The notes under the pieces: model-generated
The model's database searches: none
Seen by the model: the letters and a program-made list of their open reading frames with translations, nothing else
What the model was told of the DNA's origin: nothing
Assembly (NCBI GenBank): GCA_004352715.1
Contig: SCFE01000019.1
Coordinates: forward strand, 1,645,272 to 1,709,271
Source of the DNA: Hofstenia miamia
Taxonomy: Eukaryota; Xenacoelomorpha; Acoela
Direction of reading: 5' to 3'
Length of the DNA stretch: 64,000 nucleotides
Made by a program: the position numbers and the translations under genes
Part shown: in pieces, positions 56,151 through 64,000 of the stretch
Numbering within the stretch: position 1 is the stretch's first letter
How the letters are laid out: the number at the start of each line of letters is the position of its first letter

Positions 56151-56561
56151 CTGCCGTGCCAAGGCAGAGCTACGTATCTGCATTTTTTATGATTTTGAGT
56201 AAACCCTTAAAAGTTTTAGGTCCTTTGCCCGACATAAGGTTTGCTTTTAAACCTGTAGCTACATAGCTACATGAGTTTTTATGCTATCAACACAGTTTAA
56301 ATACTATTCGATGCGCGCTAAATAGTTTTATGATAAAATTATTCTTATTTTTTGGATTTCATCATTTTTAGAGCGATAAATGTAGTCAATTAAAAATCGA
56401 GTGTTATTACATTTTCTCTTTGCCACAGTTAAATATTATACTTGCAGTGCATATTCGTCTTCCTGACTTTGAGACTAGATGTAGAGTGGGTATGGAAGTC
56501 CATTGCTTAAAAAACATCAAATATTAAAAATTGGAGATACGTCGCGCTGCCTTGGCACAGC
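56151..56561. mobile_element. MITE with CTGCCGTGCCAAGGCAG ends
   Basis: The left end CTGCCGTGCCAAGGCAG, continuing AGCTACGTATCTGCATTTTT, is inverted at the right end, read inward GCTGTGCCAAGGCAG, then CGCGACGTATCTCCAATTTTT. The inverted repeat is about 37 bases with a few mismatches. AATT flanks both sides (56147-56150 and 56562-56565). The terminal 17 bases are almost palindromic themselves. 411 bp, non-coding, superfamily not assigned. Confidence 0.7.
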
Positions 56562-56565
56562 AATT

Positions 56566-57140
56566 GACAAGAGCAATTTCAAATTTTTTCTTCATTCCAT
56601 ACTTCTGAAATTACTTATAGACAGTTTTTTGTTCATTTTACTTTACATTACTAATCGCTGAGGGCAAATTGCTTGTAGCAAGCTAGCATGATTTGTTTTT
56701 TTCGAACTTAGCTTCTAACTCTGCATGATTGAAATTTAATGTGTGACAATCAAGGTATGTTCAGTGCATAATAATGCAAATGATTTTTTAAAAACTTTCA
56801 AAAATATTCTTTCTTACATGCGTTTCTTATTGATAATAATGCCTTACTGCTAATTGAATATGATTCAAGTGTGATTCGCAACATTGACATTTAGCCAATG
56901 TTAATTATCAAATATGAATGCCAATGCAGGTTAGTAGCTTACATTACTGCTAACGTTGTAGCATTTTACTACAAAAATAGTTATAAAATAAATTTAATTT
57001 GAGTTGAAGATGATTCATTTTATTTCTTTCAAAACTTCAATTGTTAAGCTGATGTGTAAAAATGTTTTTCAAAATGTATTTGATTTTAGCGCAATATCTA
57101 AGCTTTACGATATTTATTGTTTGGATTCAACTGGTTTTTG
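56566..57140. other. AT-rich spacer
   Basis: No gene or repeat recognised. Confidence 0.45.
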
Positions 57141-57148
57141 GTTTAGAC

Positions 57149-57356
57149 CAGTGTCATCGGAAATGGGGAGATAGATGAACACAACGTCTTCCGAATTTCA
57201 GAAGGGGAATATATTGACTATATTCACCAACGAAATTTACCACATTTTTACAAAACAGAAATGTACGATATGTGGTAGAAAGTTATCGTAAGAAATTATA
57301 TGCAATTGTAATTTTTTCAATAAGCGTTCCCTCCTGACATTGCTCTAATGCCACTG
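57149..57356. mobile_element. 208-bp hAT-type MITE with perfect target duplication
   Basis: The left end is CAGTGTCATCGG and the right end read inward is CAGTGGCATTAG. GTTTAGAC occurs at 57141-57148 and at 57357-57364, an exact 8-bp duplication. The termini are only about 9 bases long. No coding capacity. Confidence 0.75.
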
Positions 57357-57364
57357 GTTTAGAC

Positions 57365-58224
57365 ACATTTGGAGCATGCTTTGCAGGTTAAATGTCGGTG
57401 TGGGGCAGGGTGGAAAGATCTAAATTCAGTAACAAACGGAGTGACTACAAGGGGTCTCATATCCTTACATGAGTTATATAGTGTCCTAAGTCTATCCTGT
57501 TCAATGAAGCTAAGTTTCGACTTTCTTAGACATTGTATTCCGTTTTTCAAAATTTTTTTTGCATTTTAAAAAATTTGCGAAATTACCTTTGGATTTGTTT
57601 ATAAACCAATCGGGTCATAGTTGCATTGAGTTTAGGTCAGATCCCATTTTAAATTCTAGCTACGATTGTGATGAACACGTTGCTAGAAATAGTCACGTGA
57701 AACATTTTTTATTGCAACTATAAACTGAATTCATTTGTTTGTATCACGTGTTTAGCAAAGTGGTTAATGATAAGTTAACATCGATTCACACTCTGTTTAC
57801 CATTGTGTGATGAATATGTCTTACAGTATCCCAATACTTGTATAAACGCTATGCAATGTATACATGTATATGTTTGCCCTGGTGTATGAAATATACTTTG
57901 CAATTAAGTTTGTTTTAAATTTCGCGCAAACCTCTATAAATTAATCACTTACACATACTGTAGTATAAAAAGTTAAAATCCGGGGCTTATTTGGGCCATT
58001 TTTATTTCGAAATCAAGTTTCAAATCTTTTACTGTTAACCAGTTTTAAAATTTTGTGCCTGTGGTATTTCACTAAGCCTTTTTGAAGTGGATTTTACTTC
58101 AATGCAGCCATAATTCATTGAAAATTTTCTTTGGTAATTTTAACATTGTTCAGCAAAAACAAAAGTAAATGCTACTTTGTCATTCAAGATCAAACTTATA
58201 TATATATATTTATTTATTTATTTA
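57365..58224. other. AT-rich spacer
   Basis: No gene supported. It ends in TTTA and TA repeats that lead into the next element. Confidence 0.45.
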
Positions 58225-58823
58225 TACGGGCGCTAAGTTTAAATGGCGCTTTGGTACAGGTTGTCAAATATATATGGGCGCTAAGTATATGGGGCGCTAG
58301 GTATTATTTTGAAACGAGACTGGACCCTACGCATGCTTTTTCCAAATTTTGACATCGGAAATGGCTTAAGTATTTAGTTTACTGGCACTGGTGAAAAAAC
58401 TGGCCAAAATCGGACATATTCCGGCTGAAATCGCAATTTTTGACATGGCCGGAAGCGGACCTCATTTTCACTGGGAAGAACTGCCAATATCGACCTGAAA
58501 ATAATATCAGATATTGAGCAACGCCCAAATTTTTTGAAAATGTAAAAATTAGTTCTAAAATGAATTCATAGCTGTTGAAATGGCAATAAAACCAATTTTT
58601 TAACATTATTTTTCATTTTTTTCATTTTTTATATTTTTTGAGAATTGCTTCCCTTGAGCCCAAATTTGGTGTGTGGCTATTAAATGAACGCTAAAGCTAT
58701 CACGCGTACTCAATTTGTGATTTTTTTGACGTTAATCGGCCGAACTGCTTGCGGGCGCTAAGTATGGGGAAAATCAGTGGTCGCGGGCGCTCAGTATAAA
58801 ACCCATAGTACTTAGCGCCCGTA
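58225..58823. repeat. TACGGGCGCTAAGT element, copy 1
   Basis: 599 bp with inverted ends TACGGGCGCTAAGT (58225) and ACTTAGCGCCCGTA (58823). Further internal GGGCGCTAAGTAT units lie near both ends. It is flanked by TA/TTTA-rich sequence. TTA adjoins both ends, which would fit a three-base duplication, but the context is too repetitive to prove it. A second copy is at 62128-62696. Confidence 0.75.
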
Positions 58824-58955
58824 TTAATATATATTAATATATTAAATCTATATATATATATATATATATATATATTACTGCATAAATTTGGCCCTAGCTC
58901 CCAGACGGAATGCGAGATCACAGTTTGAAACTTTAAGCGAATGTGAGTTACACCA

Positions 58956-59955
58956 NNNNNNNNNNNNNNNNNNNNNNNNNNNNNNNNNNNNNNNNNNNNN
59001 NNNNNNNNNNNNNNNNNNNNNNNNNNNNNNNNNNNNNNNNNNNNNNNNNNNNNNNNNNNNNNNNNNNNNNNNNNNNNNNNNNNNNNNNNNNNNNNNNNNN
59101 NNNNNNNNNNNNNNNNNNNNNNNNNNNNNNNNNNNNNNNNNNNNNNNNNNNNNNNNNNNNNNNNNNNNNNNNNNNNNNNNNNNNNNNNNNNNNNNNNNNN
59201 NNNNNNNNNNNNNNNNNNNNNNNNNNNNNNNNNNNNNNNNNNNNNNNNNNNNNNNNNNNNNNNNNNNNNNNNNNNNNNNNNNNNNNNNNNNNNNNNNNNN
59301 NNNNNNNNNNNNNNNNNNNNNNNNNNNNNNNNNNNNNNNNNNNNNNNNNNNNNNNNNNNNNNNNNNNNNNNNNNNNNNNNNNNNNNNNNNNNNNNNNNNN
59401 NNNNNNNNNNNNNNNNNNNNNNNNNNNNNNNNNNNNNNNNNNNNNNNNNNNNNNNNNNNNNNNNNNNNNNNNNNNNNNNNNNNNNNNNNNNNNNNNNNNN
59501 NNNNNNNNNNNNNNNNNNNNNNNNNNNNNNNNNNNNNNNNNNNNNNNNNNNNNNNNNNNNNNNNNNNNNNNNNNNNNNNNNNNNNNNNNNNNNNNNNNNN
59601 NNNNNNNNNNNNNNNNNNNNNNNNNNNNNNNNNNNNNNNNNNNNNNNNNNNNNNNNNNNNNNNNNNNNNNNNNNNNNNNNNNNNNNNNNNNNNNNNNNNN
59701 NNNNNNNNNNNNNNNNNNNNNNNNNNNNNNNNNNNNNNNNNNNNNNNNNNNNNNNNNNNNNNNNNNNNNNNNNNNNNNNNNNNNNNNNNNNNNNNNNNNN
59801 NNNNNNNNNNNNNNNNNNNNNNNNNNNNNNNNNNNNNNNNNNNNNNNNNNNNNNNNNNNNNNNNNNNNNNNNNNNNNNNNNNNNNNNNNNNNNNNNNNNN
59901 NNNNNNNNNNNNNNNNNNNNNNNNNNNNNNNNNNNNNNNNNNNNNNNNNNNNNNN
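58956..59955. other. scaffold gap (1000 N)
   Basis: Size-convention gap. The right edge is a (TA)n run, so the assembly probably broke in repeats. Confidence 0.98.
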
Positions 59956-59978
59956 TATATATATATATATATATATAT

Positions 59979-60157
59979 ACATTACAGCAAGTTTGTGAAA
60001 CTAGGAATTTCGTGAAATCCCAAGTGAATTTGTGAAATTGGTAATTAACAATAAAATACTTAGATACTTTATGTAATAATTGGAAAAGTGCTAAACCTAA
60101 CCTTAACCCTAACCCCAAACCTTAACCCTAACCCCAACTCCTCAAACTTAGTTGTTT

Positions 60158-60158
<1 letters not shown>
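59979..60158 (+). repeat. (TA)n-flanked unit with telomere-like repeats, copy 1
   Basis: A 180-bp unit between two (TA)n tracts. It contains CCTAACCTTAACCCTAACCC, continuing in CCTTAACCCTAACCCC, at about 60095-60138. The whole unit is present in inverted orientation at 63795-63976. Confidence 0.8.
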
Positions 60159-60209
<51 letters not shown>

Positions 60210-60212
<3 letters not shown>

Positions 60213-61075
60213 GCGCTTTGTCATGTCACTTGTCCATTTATATTTGGCGCTTTGTCCGATTTTGGGAGCTCTGTCAATATACAAAAATTTATATTGGCGC
60301 TTTGTCAGTAAAAAATATTATGACCCATTTTACAAAAATAAACTTCATTTTTATTATACCAAAATATTTTTTACACGTTTGAAGTGGATAAACTGGCTGT
60401 AAGAACAGTTTTTATCAGATTAAAACATCAAATATATTATGTACATAAATTAATAGCGTTGGACATTTCATTTCAAAAATCTATAAGTACAAAGCTGTAT
60501 TAATGCTTTTAAGCATCTAATTAAAACAAAAAAACTACTACTTAGCTAATGACAAAATAGTAGTAAACAAAATTAAAACAACAGTTCTTGTAAACTCCTA
60601 AATTCATTGAGGTTTATTTATAACATTTCCCTTGCGCTTTTCATTTTTGGACGAGATTTAGAGGAGCTCATTGATCAGAAAGCATGCGCTTTCATAGCGG
60701 GGAAAATGTAATAAAATAAAAAATTTTAACATGTCGGATGGTTGAATCTATAGATTGCAGTGTAGCATACTTTCAAATTTTTGGAGGGAACATTCATGTT
60801 TTTGTTAGTCAAATGATTTTAATATTATGCTTCATTTTAAAATTTATCAATTCCTAAGTGTAATCAATATTTTGCTTTTGTGCAGTAACAAAAAACATAA
60901 AAAAACAAAGCGCCATATATAAATTTTTGGGCAAATCTTATGAAATTTTGCTAAACTATTTTTCATTGATCCAATATTGATTTTATAATACAAGCACGGA
61001 TATATCCTCAATTCAGGGTTTTCTAAAAAAATGGAAGAAAACGCCGCTTTGTCCCCTAGAAATGCTTCTACGTAT
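60210..61075. repeat. GGCGCTTTGT-motif element between (TA)n tracts
   Basis: GGCGCTTTGTC occurs at about 60212, 60244 and 60295. Its inverse ACAAAGCGCC is at about 60905, and GCCGCTTTGTC at about 61044. The ends lie in (TA)n tracts. The interior 60320-60890 is AT-rich with no coding sequence. It looks like a relative of the GGGCGCTAAGT elements nearby. Confidence 0.5.
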
Positions 61076-61099
61076 ATATATATATATATATATATATAT

Positions 61100-62099
61100 N
61101 NNNNNNNNNNNNNNNNNNNNNNNNNNNNNNNNNNNNNNNNNNNNNNNNNNNNNNNNNNNNNNNNNNNNNNNNNNNNNNNNNNNNNNNNNNNNNNNNNNNN
61201 NNNNNNNNNNNNNNNNNNNNNNNNNNNNNNNNNNNNNNNNNNNNNNNNNNNNNNNNNNNNNNNNNNNNNNNNNNNNNNNNNNNNNNNNNNNNNNNNNNNN
61301 NNNNNNNNNNNNNNNNNNNNNNNNNNNNNNNNNNNNNNNNNNNNNNNNNNNNNNNNNNNNNNNNNNNNNNNNNNNNNNNNNNNNNNNNNNNNNNNNNNNN
61401 NNNNNNNNNNNNNNNNNNNNNNNNNNNNNNNNNNNNNNNNNNNNNNNNNNNNNNNNNNNNNNNNNNNNNNNNNNNNNNNNNNNNNNNNNNNNNNNNNNNN
61501 NNNNNNNNNNNNNNNNNNNNNNNNNNNNNNNNNNNNNNNNNNNNNNNNNNNNNNNNNNNNNNNNNNNNNNNNNNNNNNNNNNNNNNNNNNNNNNNNNNNN
61601 NNNNNNNNNNNNNNNNNNNNNNNNNNNNNNNNNNNNNNNNNNNNNNNNNNNNNNNNNNNNNNNNNNNNNNNNNNNNNNNNNNNNNNNNNNNNNNNNNNNN
61701 NNNNNNNNNNNNNNNNNNNNNNNNNNNNNNNNNNNNNNNNNNNNNNNNNNNNNNNNNNNNNNNNNNNNNNNNNNNNNNNNNNNNNNNNNNNNNNNNNNNN
61801 NNNNNNNNNNNNNNNNNNNNNNNNNNNNNNNNNNNNNNNNNNNNNNNNNNNNNNNNNNNNNNNNNNNNNNNNNNNNNNNNNNNNNNNNNNNNNNNNNNNN
61901 NNNNNNNNNNNNNNNNNNNNNNNNNNNNNNNNNNNNNNNNNNNNNNNNNNNNNNNNNNNNNNNNNNNNNNNNNNNNNNNNNNNNNNNNNNNNNNNNNNNN
62001 NNNNNNNNNNNNNNNNNNNNNNNNNNNNNNNNNNNNNNNNNNNNNNNNNNNNNNNNNNNNNNNNNNNNNNNNNNNNNNNNNNNNNNNNNNNNNNNNNNN
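61100..62099. other. scaffold gap (1000 N)
   Basis: Size-convention gap with (TA)n on both edges. Confidence 0.98.
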
Positions 62100-62127
62100 C
62101 ATATATATATATATGCATAAATATTTA

Positions 62128-62696
62128 TACGGACGCTAAGTATAAATGGCCAAATATATACGGGCGCTTTGGTACAGGTTGTCAAATATATAGAGGCGCT
62201 ATGTATTATTTTGAAACGAGACTGGACCCTACGCATGCTTTTTTTCCAAATTTTGACATCAGAAATGGCTTAAGCATTTAGTTTACTGGCACTGGTGAAA
62301 AAACTGGCCAAAATCGGACATATTCCGGCTGAAATCAGATTTTTTGACATGGCCGGAAGCGGACCTCATTTTCACTGGGAAGAACTGCCAATATCGACCT
62401 GAAAATAATATCAGATATTGAACAACGCCCAAATTTTTTGTAAATGTAAAAGTTAGTTCTAAAATGCATTCATAACTGTTGAAATGGCAATAAATCCAAT
62501 TTTTAACATTATTTTTTAATTTTTTTCATTTTTATATATTTTTTGAGAATTGCTTCCCTTGAGCCAAAATTTGGTGTGTTGCTATTAAATGAACCCTAAA
62601 GCTATCACGCATACTCAATTTCTGATTTTTTTGACGTTAACCAGCCGAACTGCTTGCGGGTGCTCAGTATAAAACCCATAGTACTTAGCGACCGTA
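62128..62696. repeat. TACGGGCGCTAAGT element, copy 2
   Basis: 569 bp, ends TACGGACGCTAAGT and ACTTAGCGACCGTA. It follows copy 1 (58225-58823) in the same orientation nearly base for base, for example GACTGGACCCTACGCATGC and CATGGCCGGAAGCGGACC. It lacks about 30 bp near its right end, including one GGGCGCT unit. Both terminal GGGCGCT motifs carry a substitution. Confidence 0.75.
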
Positions 62697-63744
62697 TAAA
62701 TATAAATATATATATATATGTGTGTCTGTGTGTGTCTATTGGGGTGTTCCTTATTTTTGATATTGTGAAAAATTAATCTCTCAGCCTTTGATTTGAAATT
62801 CTGATATCTAAAGATGCTCTGTGCAAATTTTTGGATAATTGCGGTCTGATTTAAGGTGTGCTAAATGACATTAAATCTTGATCCTAGTTTTTTTGCTAAA
62901 AGTAGGTTGCGATAGATCGAAAAATAGTTGCCTTATATTTTAAATATAATCAATGCTAGCATAATAAAGAGTGCATCAAAACAATGTAGGGTGGTTTTTC
63001 CCAATAAAACACATCTTAAATACAATTTCTAACATACTAAGACCACTAATTAAAGTGCTCTTTTTGCTGTCAGGAATGTGTTTCCTATGTTCTATGACAA
63101 TCTCGAGCATAAACTGCGTTTGAACTTCATCCTTTGTTATCATCCAAGTCTCCGTGAAAAATGATAGCCCTCCTATTTCTCCACTCAAATACCGTATCTG
63201 TTCACAAATATTTTTTATAGTAGCTTGTGCTACGTTTATTTTAATAGATACGTGCATTTTAAATTAGTTGAGGCTCATTTGCAGGAGCTGTAGTAGGAAT
63301 TCATGAAGGAAACCATGGCTTTAGATACAATTTTATCCCAAAATTTCAAATGTCTGTAACATTGTTCTTTTCTATTCTCTGCAATGAAACATTTTAAGAC
63401 AAGGTTGCAATTTTGCCATTAATCTGCCTCATCTAATGGTCCTGCTTTATAGATGTGAACACAATAAGCTGGAAAAACTCCAAGGAAAATAATTACCAAT
63501 TCCAACAGCGTGTTGTATTAATCATAATGAATGCATATCTTTGAGTTCATTAACAGCAAAAGCCATTACATCTGCCACATACATCTGAACAACAGATCCA
63601 ATTTCTAGATTTTAGACTCTTAGTATATAATAAGCACTGATATTAATGATATGCCAGAAATCGTTAAAGGCTTTATATACTAAAATTTCTGGTCCTGATG
63701 ATGGGGTAATGCAAGCTGTAAAGGCCTCATTCAACAAAATTTTC

Positions 63745-63751
<7 letters not shown>
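62697..63751. other. spacer, weak coding hint
   Basis: The minus strand is open at 63257-62976 (MHVSIKINVAQATIKNICEQ, later SFFTETWMITKDEVQTQFML). It has protein-like composition but no recognised family, so it is not called as a gene. CTGATGATGGGGTAATGC near 63696 precedes a (TA)n tract by about 50 bases. Confidence 0.35.
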
Positions 63752-63791
<40 letters not shown>

Positions 63792-63794
63792 TTA

Positions 63795-63976
63795 ATAAAA
63801 CAACTAAGTTTGAGGAGTTGGGGTTAGGGTTAAGGTTTGGGGTTAGGGTTAAGGTTAGGTTTAGCACTTTTCCAATTATTACATAAAGTATCTAAGTATT
63901 TTATTGTTAATTACCAATTTCACAAATTCACTTGGGATTTCACGAAATTCCTAGTTTCACAAACTTGCTGTAATGT
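63795..63976 (-). repeat. (TA)n-flanked unit with telomere-like repeats, copy 2 (inverted)
   Basis: Reverse complement of 59979-60158, including GGGGTTAGGGTTAAGG repeats at about 63815-63858 and AAGTTTGTGAAACTAGGAAT at the far end. It is flanked by (TA)n on both sides. Confidence 0.8.
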
Positions 63977-64000
63977 ATATATATATATATATATATATAT

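Noticed and set aside
58700-62281. Very long open frames spanning the N gaps and (TA)n tracts
   Set aside because: They consist of undetermined residues and repeated Ile-Tyr from the microsatellite, with no coding evidence.
52098-63715. Further hammerheads at CTGATGATG near 52098 and 63696
   Set aside because: Neither is followed by a hairpin and GAAA. Only the location before (TA)n is similar.
1-64000. tRNA, rRNA, CRISPR arrays, bacterial operons or promoters
   Set aside because: No supporting pattern was seen. The sequence is eukaryotic repeat-rich DNA.

Overview
The window is a scaffold piece from an AT-rich eukaryote, most likely an invertebrate animal. This is inferred from the mix of Ty3/gypsy retrotransposons, Tc1/mariner and hAT transposons, MITEs, long (TA)n tracts and nearly gene-free spacer. 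Nothing identifies the species. There is no convincing complete host gene, no rRNA or tRNA, no operon and no CRISPR array. Four 1000-base N runs (9481-10480, 28823-29822, 58956-59955, 61100-62099) are scaffold gaps. Several one- to thirteen-base N runs sit exactly at duplicated sequence and probably mark gap-filling or haplotype joins.

Positions 1-33428 are almost entirely nested, decayed Ty3/gypsy elements. Element D lies on the minus strand (gag, protease and RT at 17801-14070, 5' LTR at 18205-18523). It is split inside RNase H by element A (330-14069, minus strand), whose two 1.1-kb LTRs are flanked by a TCAG target duplication. The interior of A is scrambled: a coiled-coil gag start, LTR-B sequence, a gag fragment, repeated pre-RT linkers, three RT copies, LTR fragments, and a 2.5-kb region of decayed ORFs directly before the 3' LTR. 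Positions 18524-22950 hold LTR fragments in both orientations. A reversed gag/protease fragment (22955-23533) faces element F (plus strand, 23550-28822), which has gag, a protease with an altered active site, broken RT/RNase H, integrase and a downstream extra ORF. Element E (minus strand) runs from the gap at 29822 to its 5' LTR at 32628-33428.

Positions 33429-57400 are AT-rich spacer carrying DNA transposons. Several can be bounded exactly by target duplications: a 4.1-kb hAT-type element (44042-48138) containing a second hAT-type element, an internally deleted hAT with a C-terminal dimerisation-domain remnant (48210-48888), a nearly complete Tc1 element (49979-51267), two short hAT-type MITEs (54083-54836 and 57149-57356), and a MITE with long inverted ends (56151-56561). 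Mariner fossils lie at 40045-40266 and 42500-42928. A hammerhead-ribozyme-like motif occurs at 38385-38411 and again in a duplicated block at 34985-35011.

Positions 58225-64000 are (TA)n-embedded repeats. Two copies of a 0.6-kb element end in GGGCGCTAAGT-type inverted termini. An inverted pair of about 180-bp units carries degenerate telomere-like CCCTAA repeats. A further unit contains GGCGCTTTGT motifs. The genes here do not cooperate in any host pathway. The coding content is transposon machinery (gag, protease, RT, RNase H, integrase and DDE transposases) in various states of decay.
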